Assembly (NCBI GenBank): GCA_963971285.1
Contig: OZ020256.1
Span: 2,792,501-2,856,500, forward strand
DNA: 64,000 nucleotides
Direction of reading: 5' to 3'
DNA from: Astropecten irregularis
Taxonomy: Eukaryota > Echinodermata > Asteroidea > Paxillosida > Astropectinidae
Shown here: one piece after another, positions 13,641 through 26,816 of the stretch
Layout: each line of letters starts with the position of its first letter
Position numbering within the stretch: the stretch's first letter is position 1
Notes under the pieces: model-generated
Told to the model about the DNA's origin: nothing
The model's input: only the letters and a program-made list of their open reading frames with translations
Database searches by the model: none
Made by a program: the position numbers and the translations under genes

Positions 13641-14782
13641 ATTTTTAGTTCTACAGAAAATAGGAAAATGAATACTTTTAACTATTTTCTGTTCTGTGTA
13701 CAGAAAAGGGCAAACACAACCTTTTACCTATAACTCTTTATGAATGAGATATTTAGGAAAAGGAAATCCTTCATTGTTTTTAAATCTCCAATTTTCAAGA
13801 ACCACAATTCATGTTTTCTTCAAATGTGGTGGTTTAGGTTGGCAGTTTGAATTAAGTGGTAATTTTTCTTCTTCCCCCAATTTTTACCATAATATTGATC
13901 CTGTGAAAACAGAAAAACCAAGCATATCCTTTTAAATGCATACATGTACCCCAGAAAACAGAAACAAACAACACAACCCTTTCCTAATGAGTAATGTACT
14001 CAGCTTTAAAATGTGTATCGTACAAAAACAGCATACACAATCATATTTGGGTCCATATTTGTCCTTTAACAGCAATTTTGCCGCAAAACATGTTTTTTAC
14101 TTACAACAGTTTCGGCAGGCAAGTTGATATCACTCTCTTGCAAGTGTTTGAAGACCTGGAGGAGGGACCCATGGAAATTGACTCCTGGTATTTATAGAAA
14201 GGTCCCACGCACCCAAAACGCCAATGAGCTGACCAACCCGCAGGCTTGGCATACTGCCCACATGACAAGCTGGCCAATCTATCGTCACTCTGTTGGTACA
14301 TGTACATGTATGATAGTCTTTGACGTTTTACATGTAGCCTTATATTTCTGGTTAGTCAGTGACTGTGACTCCTGTAGACTTGAAGAGATCTTTCTTCGGT
14401 AGGAGCCTGAAGGAAACTAATGCAGCTTGACTTGTCTTAACCATGATTTAACTTGAACACTTTTCCATGACTAACAAATTACATCATCAGATGTATACCG
14501 TATCCATTTCTTTCCTATTTCTTCTCTCTATCCCCGCCCATTAGTTCCCCCAGAAGGTTTCAAAACTGTTCTTGTTAAGGTCACTGCAATCAATGTACAA
14601 TGTCATTCAAGCCTTTTTTCAAGGTGCAAGTTTGGTTCTGAGTGGGATCCCAGACAGTGTATGCATGCTTAGTAATTTGTGCAATTACTCAGGACATGAT
14701 GTACAAGAAGGGCCTACAATGATGTACATTTACTGTACTTGTGCATACTGAAATAAGTTGGTTACAATTACAAGATATTCCA
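13641..14782. other. Noncoding stretch, no gene recognised
   Basis: Several short overlapping open frames on both strands between 13744 and 14402 show no domain, signal peptide or splice logic. Otherwise featureless AT-rich sequence. Confidence 0.5.
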
Positions 14783-14952
14783 GGGGTCGATTTCACCAAA
14801 CTCATTGTAACTTACTTAAGTTACTATCAATCTTAGGATGTATGATGTATTACAGCCCTATGTGGGATACGATGGGTTATCCTTCATAACTCGCAGTACT
14901 ACGGTATCTATCTTAGGGCTTCGTGAAATCATGGAGCTAGGAAATCGACCCC
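14783..14952. mobile_element. Palindromic MITE, family E copy 1
   Basis: Begins ggggtcgatttcacc and ends gaaatcgacccc, with subterminal inverted segments (gtaacttact / ataactc; atcttagg / cttaggg). Related copies lie at 40213-40282 (right half only), 48769-48916 and 61805-61935. All share the phrase gatgggttatccttc or a close variant. No coding capacity. Confidence 0.85.
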
Positions 14953-15360
14953 TTGACTGTATAGCACTCTATTTTTAATACTATAATAATTACAATGATT
15001 CTGAACCATTGCATTCCCATGACAATATTTATTATTTAGACATAAATCCCAACTAGACCAACCAACCAACTAAACAAGTCAGTGATAAAGAAATACCATG
15101 ATATGAAGGAAATGAAAAATGTGCACATAATACAATATGACACATTCCCTCGACCAAAACAGATGCCAACACGTACCCATGACCCACATGTAAAGTGATT
15201 CAATTATAAACTCAGTGGACAAGATCATACAAGATAGAAACACTTGGGACTAGTTTCTCTTTCCCCCATCTGTCACAGGTCCTGAAGTTCCCAGCACACC
15301 ATGGGCTCGGTATCATGTCTCCAGCCAAATCCAATACCAGCGCATGGCATTTGGATTCAA

Positions 15361-15412
15361 ACCCCTAAGGGGGGAAGGAGAGGGGGTGGGGGTTGAGGTA
15401 GGGGTTGACAAC
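15361..15412 (+). other. G-run cluster, G-quadruplex-prone
   Basis: Four G-runs of 4 to 6 bases lie within about 50 bp (ggggggaaggagagggggtg and following). They meet the simple rule for a potential intramolecular G-quadruplex. Function unknown. Confidence 0.5.
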
Positions 15413-15836
15413 TTTTCAGGACAATTTCATCTGAAGTGGAGATAAACACATGTCATGTCAGCATATGGTTGGGCCAGATGATTGAGACAAAAAAGGGAGA
15501 TCGTGGAGGTTTGATGTTTCATATGGTAGGAATATCATTCCTATTAATCATACAGAAGAAAGTCTATATAATGGAATCGGTTGTAGCTGTTTAATAGGCC
15601 TACATGCTTGTACTTCGGTTGTTCTCTTTTGTGTTTTATGTAAATACATCCACATTCATGAATGAACATACATGTGGTTTTATGCAAATTATTCAAATAT
15701 TCATTCATATATAATGTAATTTCCATGATGGCTCTATTCAATTCACAGATGTTTGTAGTAACTCACATGAAGGTTTTTTTTATTTCACCATTAACATTAA
15801 CAAGACGAAATCCCTCTGCAGGCCTTGTAATGCCCT

Positions 15837-16072
15837 GGGCCGATTTCAGAGCTGCTTTTTAAAAGCAAAAAATTTGTTTTAATTTAAAAAAACATGACAA
15901 GTCTTCTTTGATCAAACAGGGTTACTGGTCAACAAAATTGTTACTGCTTTTGACTTTTTGCTGAGCATAACGGAAGGAGTTTTGTTTGGCTGACACACTG
16001 ATTTTATTCAAACCAAGGAGTTTGGTGCTCAAGGAAATTTTGGTGCTTCAGCAGCTCTAAGAAATTGGCCCC
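15837..16072. mobile_element. Inverted-repeat MITE, family G copy
   Basis: The left end, gggccgatttcagagctgct, is the imperfect reverse complement of the right end, agcagctctaagaaattggc (then ccc). The interior is AT-rich. A second full copy lies at 40371-40574, with fragments at 43563-43652 and 18266-18312. The termini resemble those of families E and F. Confidence 0.8.
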
Positions 16073-17365
16073 TGGTTTCAAGACTACAACCAAATACCTC
16101 CACACCTTCGACAGGAAGTTTCCCCAAAGCGACCTCTGACCCCCCACAACAAAAAATTCAAGAACAGGTGTTGGATTTAAGTTCAAGTCTCAGCCCACTC
16201 CTGCCCAGATGTGAATAGTCCCCGCCCCTAATAAGTCAGAGAAGGGCTTCAGAGTAAATATACTGTGCAATATGTAGCCGAGATTTATGGCAGTTGCCTA
16301 TTCGATTACAGGTACATGTATTACAGGCATATTTTGGTGTACGGTAGGTAATTCCTTTATTTATGGGCGCCCCTGCACGACACAATAACTGTGTTTGAAT
16401 ATACTGATTACATCGGTTCGTTGCAATAGTTGATGCAATAAAACCTGTTCCCTAGACAATTGTAGTCATTCAGGAGGGGAGGGGATAAACATAAGACATT
16501 CAAATGTGCACATTGTGCAGGATGGCCTAAGCTAGAAACTCACTTTACATTTGTACAACAATAGGAGGTTAGGTTTCAATCCTACCTGGAACTTTCTCAA
16601 AGGTTAAAAAACTTAAATGACAAGAACGTAGGCCCAAGTTAAAGACAAAATACACTTCAAGATCACAGATTCACATAAAACTTATACAGTATAATGGTGA
16701 TGATAGGAGAAAACATCCCATGAAATGTTTTTGTCTGAAATGCCATATTCGTTGAGAAATAAATGAAACTATTTTCCGATTGGAAAAAATCGCTTCGAAG
16801 CGTTTTATTACAACGCATAATATCGTTGAAATGTGTAAACAGGTTTTCACTATTTTCTCATGACCCAGATGGCTGATTGACCTCAAACTTCTACAGGTTT
16901 GTTAGTTAAGGTATATGATGAATTACATAATGTGCTTTCACTGTCAGCAACGGTTTTGTTGCAAAAACCAGTTCTGTACCATCCATTTTTTTTTTATGTT
17001 AATCCAGAAATAATGAATTATTCCACTGTCAGTTTGTGTGAACGTAATTCCTAGGCTCTGATCCACCAAAGAGGAGATTATTATTGCCCCGAAATGAAGA
17101 GATGATTGAGAACAGATAGAGAAGTCTCAGATTTATGACCAAACACCTGTTTCAATAGATGTACAGCGAGAGGGATACCCAGTATTTTATCACTGGAGAG
17201 CAAACTGACAAGCCATTTCCTGGATTTTAGGCCTACCTGTTCCTTCTACTGACCTTAACCTTCAAGTCACACCCCACACCCTGATATTGCGTGTAAGATA
17301 CTAAGAAGGGGTTTCGGTGAGACTTCAAGGTCAGTAAGGCATGACCTCTACATATGTGACCGTGT
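16073..17365. other. Noncoding stretch, no gene recognised
   Basis: AT-rich sequence with no recognised gene, and a TAGGCCTA palindrome near 17230. A small palindrome, cgcttcgaagcg, sits near 16791. Confidence 0.45.
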
Positions 17366-17735
17366 TTACACTTGATCGCACAAGGGAGGATCAGATCCTG
17401 CGGTCGATCGAGATCAAGCTAGAGGGATCTGATCCTAACGATATTTTACACTCGATCCTAATCATGAAGTGATCACGCAAGGAGCAACGTTAGAAGTGTC
17501 CATAGGTCATTCATTAGGCGCACAAACTGATCAGACTCTTTTGTAACCTCGTTTAAAAATTTCCATTTTGTCAAATGCTGTCACTGAAAATTGCAAGATC
17601 GGTTGATCCCACATTGCGTTTACACTCAAACGTTGATCCGTCGCTGCACGAGATCTGATTTGATCATTCCCGAGAAGTGGAACAAATCCCCAGAATGATC
17701 AAGCGTTGATCGTCCTCGCGGGATCTGATTGCCTT
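17366..17735. repeat. GATC-dense block
   Basis: About 360 bp contain 18 GATC tetramers, against one or two expected. They occur mainly in variants of GGATCTGATC and TTGATC. The phrase gtttacact plus GATC occurs twice in related form, near 17364 and 17619. The style (decayed internal repeats of a short palindrome) resembles the family B elements, but I could not define terminal inverted repeats. No coding sequence is apparent. Confidence 0.7.
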
Positions 17736-20700
17736 CTCAACATGGTAGGCACTACATGCATGGGAATAGTTTGTTTACCGTAATCCATATTCAAGTGGCA
17801 AGTTGGTCTAAAAAGGCTGTTCCTTTTTTGTAATCCAAGGGCCTTTTCAAACCCAGCACAAGATTTGTCACTGACTGTCTCCATCAAAGGCAAACCCATC
17901 TTGGTTATTTGTTGGAGTTGAACTTCAAGCCAAGATTTCTCATGCAAATGAGTCTACATGGAAAGTCTCTTGTTTTGATGCCTGTTGAAATAGATGCATT
18001 AAGCTGAAGGGCCTCAAATATCCTGGCTATGGTTGGATTCAGGAATAATATAATCCTCCATGTGAACACACCATGGGGGGGGGGGCAGTGTCCATACACA
18101 TCCAGGGATGTTTGTCCATTTGCCCACTGCTAACTGAGTAGTCAGATCAATTTCAAAACAGACCACTTCAGAACAGAGAAATATTTTTGTTTTTTTGCTG
18201 CAGCTGGTCTATATCTCTCTCTGGGATCGCTAATGTTTCTGGTGAGGGCCAAATAGTTCCTTCCTTGGAGCTGCTTAGCATGTAAAAAAATGCTTAGCAG
18301 ATTCATGTCACAATTCAGCCACGTGTTGGTAAGATGGTAAGATCAAGGCATTATCACCATCAGTCCCTTGACCGGGTGTGGTCGTTGGGGCGCTGCGTTG
18401 AGATGAACATCAGTCTTCTCCACCTCTCCCAGTCCTGTGTCAGTGCCTGCGTTTCTGCGAAGGATTTTTAGGTCCATTCCATTATCTTATTAACCCACTT
18501 CTTTTTCCTGCCTCCTCAAAAATGATGTTTGATCAAGGCGTAAGGTCTACAACAATGCCAATTTCTTGTACTTTATGGTTCAACACCGACAGTACAATAT
18601 TCCAATGACTTGCACATTAAAACTTCATACAAGGCAAAGATCTATTCTAGATTCTTCCTCAAAAAGTCTGTCTAGATATCCAATCTTTTAAAGATGTAGG
18701 CCTACATATCAAGAATAAAGGAAAATTGAGAGTTCCTATATAGAATTCATGAAAGTGGGATCACTACAGCCCAAAATCCAACCCCAATCTCAAGGAAAGC
18801 TTTCGGAAACATGCTATGTCTTTCTGCTATACCACACCATTCCAGCATTGAATGAGCATTTCTGTACTGAAGCAACTGCTGACAGTTGTGCCATAAACTT
18901 AAAATATGACCGTTTTTCTTATACAATTTAAGCCCTAGGCGAGAAACAGTGGGCCCAGAAATGGCCACAAGATTGAGAGGACAGTGAGATCCTTGTTTAT
19001 GTCCACAGTGTGCCAAAGGAAATATACAGGCTCTTGGAGAGAGGTTTGGGAGGCTGGAAATCAAGTCGCCTGATTGATGGTCATTGGCAAATGCTGACAA
19101 GGTTGAAGTTATGGGGAAAAACCTGACATTAGGCCCACAACATGGTGGTCTCAAAGGTCAATGTGGGCTGTAAACCTTGGACACCTTTCACAGAAAAAGA
19201 ACCAGAACTCTGAGTTTCATGGCTTTGCTGCAAGTACCACAGAACTTCCCTACTACCTACTACTAGTACTACATGTACCTATTCTGCGGTATAGGTCCCA
19301 TCCATAAATAAAAGACTTATGGTACACATTATGCAAAGTTCTTTGCTAAATTCGTTCAATTTACTTGCAGTTTACGCATAATTTTCCCGTATTGAAATGT
19401 GCTTAACCTGTGATTCCTCACTTTGAATTTTAGATGGTAAAGTTAAGTCAATAAATTGGAGAAGAGTTTCTTGTAATTTTGTTGGTTCACTTTTACGTCA
19501 AACTATGTTCAAGTCACTGTGAGTCACTGACAAACAGTTGCAAGTTAGAAACATGATCATCTTAAAAAAAAAAAAAAGAAGCAAGCCAAGCTCAAATTAA
19601 ACCAGAGCAAGTTACAAAAGGATTATCGATGTGTTTCATCGTTCCACAAAATTAAAAGTCTGTCTTTCAAGTACCAACAGCCGGGGATAACCAAACAAAA
19701 AAAAGACTTCAGCATCGATGGCAGTTTATTGAGTTTAACAGATGTACCAACTTGGGTCCACTCCCAACACGGCAGGGAACTCACAAGAGGATACCCAAAC
19801 TGTCATTATCAGATTAGAGAATAAGATGTCGGCCTGATCCTACGGATCTTAGGGCGATCTGATAGCAGCGCTCATTCCCTCATCACTGACGCGTCCTCAT
19901 CAGGTTTGCGGTGGCCCGGCTGGAGTAATATTTATTTGCTCAGAAGAAAGTGAAGGGAAGATAGAAGATAATCTGGTTGGGAGTTGTGGAGCTGTGTCGG
20001 CGCGCGAACATGCTAGAGCAATTAGGACCACAACTCTTATGTTGATGTGCAACCTAAATACCAAAAGCTGAGTGGCAAAAACATGGCTGAATTCTTGTGA
20101 GGTGGAGGGATGAGGAGATGGGGGGGGGGGGAAGGAGACCCCTCCCCATCTCTGGATTCAGATGTGAAGTTGGTGAAAGACAGAGTCCATGCTACTCTGG
20201 GAGCAATTAGCCTACCTTGCTTCCAAAGGACAGAATCTGGAGGCAGGAGACACGATTAATTTGCCAGACATTGGGGGTGGGGGAAGGACATAAGAAGGGG
20301 GACAGAGGGAAGGGGAAAGGCATGTCAGAAGTTGAGGGTCTCAGTCAGTCCCTCCAGTTATTGCAACCAATTATACAAAATTATCATAAATCAAAGACAG
20401 TAGGCGGGTAAGACCTATAATAGGGCCTATTCAAAAATCATACAAGGACTAAGCATTTGAAAAGTTAACAAAGCATCATTAAAAATAAAATCTTCTTTTT
20501 TTGCACTAAAAACCAAATTAGGCAATTCTACGTTAACTTACATTAGGCCCTACATGCTAAGCAACTTTGACATAGGCCTACTGTACATATGTATATCTTG
20601 ATCAATCATTCTTGAAGGACTCCAATTAAGGAATGTGTTAATGGAATCAGCAAGTATACTGTATGTATAGGCCTACCACTTAAGATTCCAACAACAAAAA

Positions 20701-23700
20701 AGAGGTAACTTACATTACAAAATACATACTTAACCGTGGAAATGCCCATTACTTTTATTGTTTTCTCAATGGCTTGATCTTTCAGTGGAATTCATTAATT
20801 TGTTCTTTAACTTTTCGGAACCCAATCAAAACATCGTACTTAAGTATTGATGCTGAATTGTTCAACTTTTGACAACTTCCAAAACTTGTTCGGATTTTTA
20901 AGCCTTACACACGATGCCAACGACACGGGCCATTGAGCCACTTCTAACGGTTCAACCCGCCTATTAATACGGGAGATTTGGGCAAAGAAAATATCAAGCA
21001 GGGCGGCTTAGAGGGGAAGACAGATACGGCAAGATGGAGAATGAACGGCCGACGAGGGAGACATGTAAAATTATCCTGCGTGTCCTAATTGCTTGAGGAT
21101 GTGGAGAAGAGATGATTGGCGAGACCTGAAGCAATTAGAATCCCGAAGTCCACATCTAGGTTACATTGAGGGGCCAGTTTTTCACATTTCAACCCCTGTG
21201 CAGGATGTTTAAAGACCATTTCAGGTCATTCTTTCTCTTTCTTCTGTCTGGATCAAATATTATAAGAACAACCAAGGCACACCATTCATTCAGTAGGATT
21301 CCACGCAATCCAGCCGTTTCCGGTCCAATGCATCCTTCCAGCTTATTATTCAGCATCATCAAAGTCAGGCAACCAGTCATTCTCCTGAGGACGAACAGAG
21401 CACACTGTTCGGAACGTCGAGATAATAGCAACGGTTCTTCTCAGAACCACACACTCTCACAGAAGATATTACATGGTGTCACCGCAAACCTACCTTCCTT
21501 TTAAGGTACACCATGCTTCTGTGTGGTTCTGTAAGAACTGGATCCCAATTACATGATGCCACTTCTTACCAAAATCATTCTGCACTAGTACAGTGCACTT
21601 ATGTTCATAATTCCTCGATTCCAAGGTTTCAGTAATGTATTTCCACAATAGCTAAGTAAGACAGAATCGAAAGGCAAAAAAGAATCTCTCCCCTAGGATA
21701 AACACCCCTGCCTTGCTTAACTAAAAACTAAACATCCTTGCAAAATCCATGAAATAGGATCTTAGTACAGACTTCCCTGCTTCCTGAAGAGCTGATGCCT
21801 CCTCCCAGTTTCCAGACCCATGAAATTAGACCCAGGTGCTAACTCACCTTTCTGGTCAATATCACATTATAAGACAAATCTCTCCAGAATCACTGTGACA
21901 CTATTTAGAAGGAAACAAAACAAACCAGTAGGTGGGGTGGGTTTAAAAGTACTAAACTTGCACTTCTTGACAGCTCATCATTTATGCCATGTAGGCCTAC
22001 ATCACAGAAAGTACATGTCTGCAGGCCTACATCATCACCAGCATGAGTTGTCATTGTAGCAAATGTTGGACATCATTATGAAGGTGTTAACAAATTAGCA
22101 TCTAAGTCAGGGTTTCCATCTTCTTTTCAAATTTTCTGCATCTAGGATGTGTGCACAGTTCACAGTGTAGGCCTATTTGCAAACCTATGTGTATGGCTAT
22201 GGAAAGAATTGGTGGGTGGGGCTGGCTGTGGTAGTCTGGTAGACAGTCTTTGAAAATTATTTTATTCTTTGCCACCATCAAATGTTGTCCTTTTTGAAGA
22301 GCAGAGATAATGAATAAACTGGTAGAATCCATGAAACTAGGTCTTCACAATGAGAATGGAATGCACCAATGGAATGACTGTAACAACCAAAGCTAGATCT
22401 GTAAGCTGTTACACAACAAAATTGCTCAAAAATCAAGAAAACATAAAATTTACCAAATCATTTGGTTGTTTAGATTGAAAAAAATTTCCCAAAACTAACA
22501 CTGCATTGACCAGGGAACGATTCTGTCTGAGAATAGTCCCACAACTTTTTCCAAAAGTCCAAAACCTTTTTTGATGCCACCCAGAAACTCAGTCATCAAT
22601 CACACTACAGGTGTAACCTACATACCAGACCTAAGCAATGATAGCCCAGGCCTCCATGCTACTACTGCACAACCTTCCATTTCACCTCTCAAATATTTAC
22701 GAGACACACACAAGTTGTAAACTAAAGCTGTAGGTTTATAGGAGAGCACCCAAGGGACTGCAAAGACAATAACTATTTCCCCCTTTTTTTCAATTTTAAG
22801 AGCTTCACTTTTGAGTCAATCATATTGCTCCTAAAATCATATTGGAATCAGTCAATCTACAAAAGTTAAGAAATTCAAATGTTTAATACCCTTGCCAATT
22901 GCCATTATTGTTAAGCCAACAGAACTAAATAGGCCTCTGTAAAATTACCAAAAAGAATCCTAAAACCTACTAGTTCAGACTTTCCAATTTTTTTTTAGCC
23001 ATGAAGGAGCCTCCACAAGAATTGAACACAAATTGCCAGGTCAAAAGAGCAGGAATTGTTGCATGTGTAAAACACAAGATTGTTTCAGTTGGTACATCAA
23101 CAGACCGATCTTTACCCAGGGCTCCACGCTCCCTCAAGTCCCATTTTCTTGCCGCGGCCGTGACAGATTTACACATCCTCTGATGTAGATTATAGGAACC
23201 AGTGAAAAATACAGCACAGAGTTGATATAATAAAACACCACAGTGGCATCTCAAATGACGGGATACCGATGAGCAAGTCTCGATCCCGTATCATAATTGG
23301 ATTTTCGCTCCCCTTTCCCAAGCGACTGAGATTTTTATACTGTTGACAGTTTTGTTATATATGTCGGGCAAACTGCAATTTTAATAGGTTTTTCTATTTT
23401 GGATGATACTTATCAAATTTCTTGGTTTTTTTTTATTATCTGCTGCAGTATAGAGAATGACACAGGGGTTAATATGCCAATTGGAAACAAAAGCAAGAAT
23501 ATGGGAAATTTACGACTGTGTACAGAAAGTGATCTTTCTTGCCAAGGCGGTGCAGTAGCAGGAGAATATTTAGACAAAGAAATATATGTGCAACCAATGG
23601 AAGCATCAATCTTTAGATGAAACTGTTCCAGAACGATTAAAGAGGAAAATAGACAAAAAAACAACGAAGGTAATCCTAGTATTGCAGTGTTAACAATTCT

Positions 23701-25496
23701 GGTATAAACTAGTGCAACAAGAAATGATTTTCATATCTACTCTTCCATTAAGACTAAACATTTCTTCTAGAAGGAGCAACTAGTCAAAGTTGTTAAGAGA
23801 CACTATACCATCAGGAAAATCAAAATGCCATTTGCAACACTTGAAGGTAGGATCACTATAACATAAGGGCCACAATTGAAGACCAGGAGCACTATAAGGG
23901 CCCCAGACAAAGGCCTGATGTAGACAGATTGTGCCAGCCCACTCTTCAAAGCCAAGACTCGTTAGATAGTCACATGAACAAAATCATAAAATGGGGTGCA
24001 ACCACAAAGCTAATCTTGTAATGTTAAAACACTGGCAGAATTTTGGTCAGTGTCATTTTAATCTGATGTGACTGTCTTTAGAGATTTGGATAGAGAGCTA
24101 GACTATAGGGCCTAAACTTTTTGCCAGATGCATTAACAAAAACAAAACACACTACCGGAACATATTTCTGAACATATTATTTGAACATATAAGTCAAAAC
24201 TGCATGAAAATTCATTCATACATCCACCAGTGGGCCATTAACTGCTCAGCCATTCACAAACTGCATTATCATATACCACAGACATTTTATCCTTCACTGC
24301 ATTAACTCAATGTAAACACAATATATTGCATTTATAATGGAAACATCTATAAAATATCCAGGAGCAAGTATAACCTTACACCCTGGGGAACTAAGTTTAC
24401 AACCCAGAATTTGTTTTATCCCTATTCATCTTTTGTTGTTGCTCTAATACATGTAACATCCAAAGATTTGTGAGAGAACATGTGTAGGACATACCCTTTG
24501 TACTTTTCAGATGGCCAATTATTTAAGCAGAACCTCCAAATGAAACTGGTATGGAGAGCTTTAAATATGGTGATATGACAACAATCTGACTAATTTTGAA
24601 AACCTTTTCTCTCAACTTTAGGATGGTCTGACGGTCAATTTCTACAGACTTAGTACTCAATTTTCAGCTCACATCCAGCTAGTTTCTGCAGAGATGTCTT
24701 GAATCTTGCGTGCTTAATAAGGCTATATCAAAGGAGTGGACCCTGCAATTGTAGTGATCACTCAGAAGAATGAACTTAACAGGTAGATTTTGTTGATTTT
24801 GCCATTTTAAGGAAATGGTACATTTGCCACACTGTCATACTCAGAGTATGACCAAAAATAGCATGGGACATGGCCATGGCACTTTGGTGATTGAAAAGTT
24901 GGAAATTCCATTGCTTTACTGATTTTGTTAGCAGGAATATCAGAGGCTGTGCAATTGGACATGTAGGCCTAAACACTGCACATTTTATGCAGAGATATGT
25001 CACTCATATTGAGCAATAAAATCCAGCTCAAAGGTTATCTGGCCTTGAAATGGACATGTATCAGAAATCGGAACAGGAAGTGCACAAATTGGTTAAGCTC
25101 TACTAATTAATTTATATTGGTTCCAGATCTTGAGCCTTTCAACAACAATCTTTGATTTCACTAAGTTAAGACTAGAGATTAATGAGATACCGTAGTTAAT
25201 ATTTTGATGTATTGCAAAGTATGATGTCACATGCATTACAAAGTTGTATCTTAATAACTAATGGTGATATTATTAACCAAACACATCTGAAACAAGTAAT
25301 GTAGGCCAATACACTACAGAGTTGTGAAATTGAATCATGGTCGGTCATCCTCGTGGTCAGTTCTTTACTGGTAGTGAGGCACCCATGGTGCAATTTACAC
25401 AAAGAAAAAACAATTCCAAAGTTTCACTACACATTTACACGTCCCTGTACATAGTGTACACTGTAGGCCTACATCTGGTCAAGAACATTGGTCAAT
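17736..25496. other. Long noncoding stretch, no gene recognised
   Basis: About 7.8 kb without a supportable gene. A fragment of family G lies at 18266-18312 (gagctgcttagcatg). Homopurine and G-rich patches occur near 20120-20310. Blocks near 19880-20040 and 20930-21140 are GC-richer and non-repetitive; they could be cis-regulatory modules, but this is only a composition-based guess. A 135-codon minus-strand frame at 18747-19154 has no recognisable domain. Confidence 0.5.
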
Positions 25497-25613
25497 TATG
25501 CGGTTCGGTTTGCTGGTAACACCATGTAATATTCGATCATATTTTCGTATATTCATCGCACTTCTAAGTTAGGTCTCAACTTTTCATCAAGCCTGCTCTA
25601 GTCATCATCATAT
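25497..25613. mobile_element. Half copy of palindromic element family L
   Basis: Contains cggtttgctggtaacaccat, then gcacttct, then cctgctctagtcatcatc, in the same order as one arm of the full palindromic element at 52135-52386. Only one arm is present here, so it is a deletion derivative or the ancestral single arm. Confidence 0.75.
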
Positions 25614-26704
25614 ATGGTAATGGAACCTCAATCACTAAAGTGAAAGTTTCAATTCTGAGAGGTAAAAATGTAAAAAATTACATCAATGACAAGATAAAAA
25701 AATGGAATGCAGAATGAGTGCATGCAACTTTTGATTTGTTTTTCTGAGGGCGATGCATTATTGGCAGGATAGGGCCTACAAGCTGGGAACTTGTTCCAGC
25801 TTTGGGTGTCTTCATGGAGTCTCCTTTAAAACCTGTTCTGGTTCTTGGTTCTACCAAAAAGAACCACATCAGACAGTTTAACATCTTCATAACCTCACAA
25901 CCATTTTGAAATATAAACATAACTTGCATGATACAATAAAATGTCACCAAAAAATGCCCAAAATTATAATTTTCAATGCCTCAGACACGTACATGTCTAC
26001 TCAATCGAAACTGAACATTATCATTGCCTGATAGTAAAATTGTTCCCCAAAATAGGAAAAAAAAGTCCCATTCCAGACCACAGACTGCATAATATAGAGA
26101 AAGACTTCCCACTGATAACCAATATAAACCCACCGCAACTTCCCGGTTGCCCGCTGAGTTGGTGCCCAGCATGCAGCCTGTAAGCGCGGACCCGTAACAC
26201 CCAAGGCCCTGCTATATTGGGCAATGTCAGGGCTAATTAAGAGGAGACAAGGGTGGCAAGAAACATGGCCCAGTTATTTATGAATTGAGAGAGATGTAGG
26301 CCTATACAATGTACAAGTTACCACCAGGACCGGCGTGTTTGTTTCGTTGTACAGTATTAGTTTTACAGTCATGAGGGAGGCAATTTTTGCAAGGCATAGT
26401 TGTTTGGATAGCTTGGCCGACTACAGCCCAAGTTGAAGTGCAAGGTCAGTTCGCTGACTTCTCTTAGTATGGTCTGTTTCAGTGTTTCTGTCTTTTTTCA
26501 CCTTTGATACAAAAAAAACATCTAAGATTGAAAGTGAGGTCATATCTACCAATTTGCAGCTTAGTTCTTCAAACCAAAACCTTTCAGAAAATGTATGGCC
26601 AGTATTGAACTACATGTACTTATCATAGCAACTGCAAAGCATCGCTTGTGATCTAATATTTTTCACTACAATTGTACAAATATGATGAAGTACGAATTCA
26701 ACCA
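25614..26704. other. Noncoding stretch, no gene recognised
   Basis: No supportable gene. Overlapping minus-strand frames in all three phases around 25981-26224 cancel each other as evidence for coding. Confidence 0.45.
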
Positions 26705-26709
26705 TTAGG

Positions 26710-26816
26710 CATAATAACTCTTTATTAGTTAACTAATAGTTAATGGAGATTAACTAGTTAATAGTTAGCTAATAGTTAACTAATAGTTAATAGTTATTAG
26801 TTAATGGAGATCTCCA
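26710..26816. repeat. AT-rich tandem repeat based on AGTTAATAGTTA
   Basis: Degenerate tandem copies of a 10-14 bp unit (ttagttaactaatagttaat) with two longer segments ending taatggagat. The unit is partly self-complementary (GTTAAC, TTAACTAGTTAA), so the block can fold into hairpins. Confidence 0.85.

Noticed and set aside
18747-19154. 135-codon minus-strand frame
   Set aside because: No recognisable motif, AT-rich surroundings, and an opposite-strand frame overlaps it.
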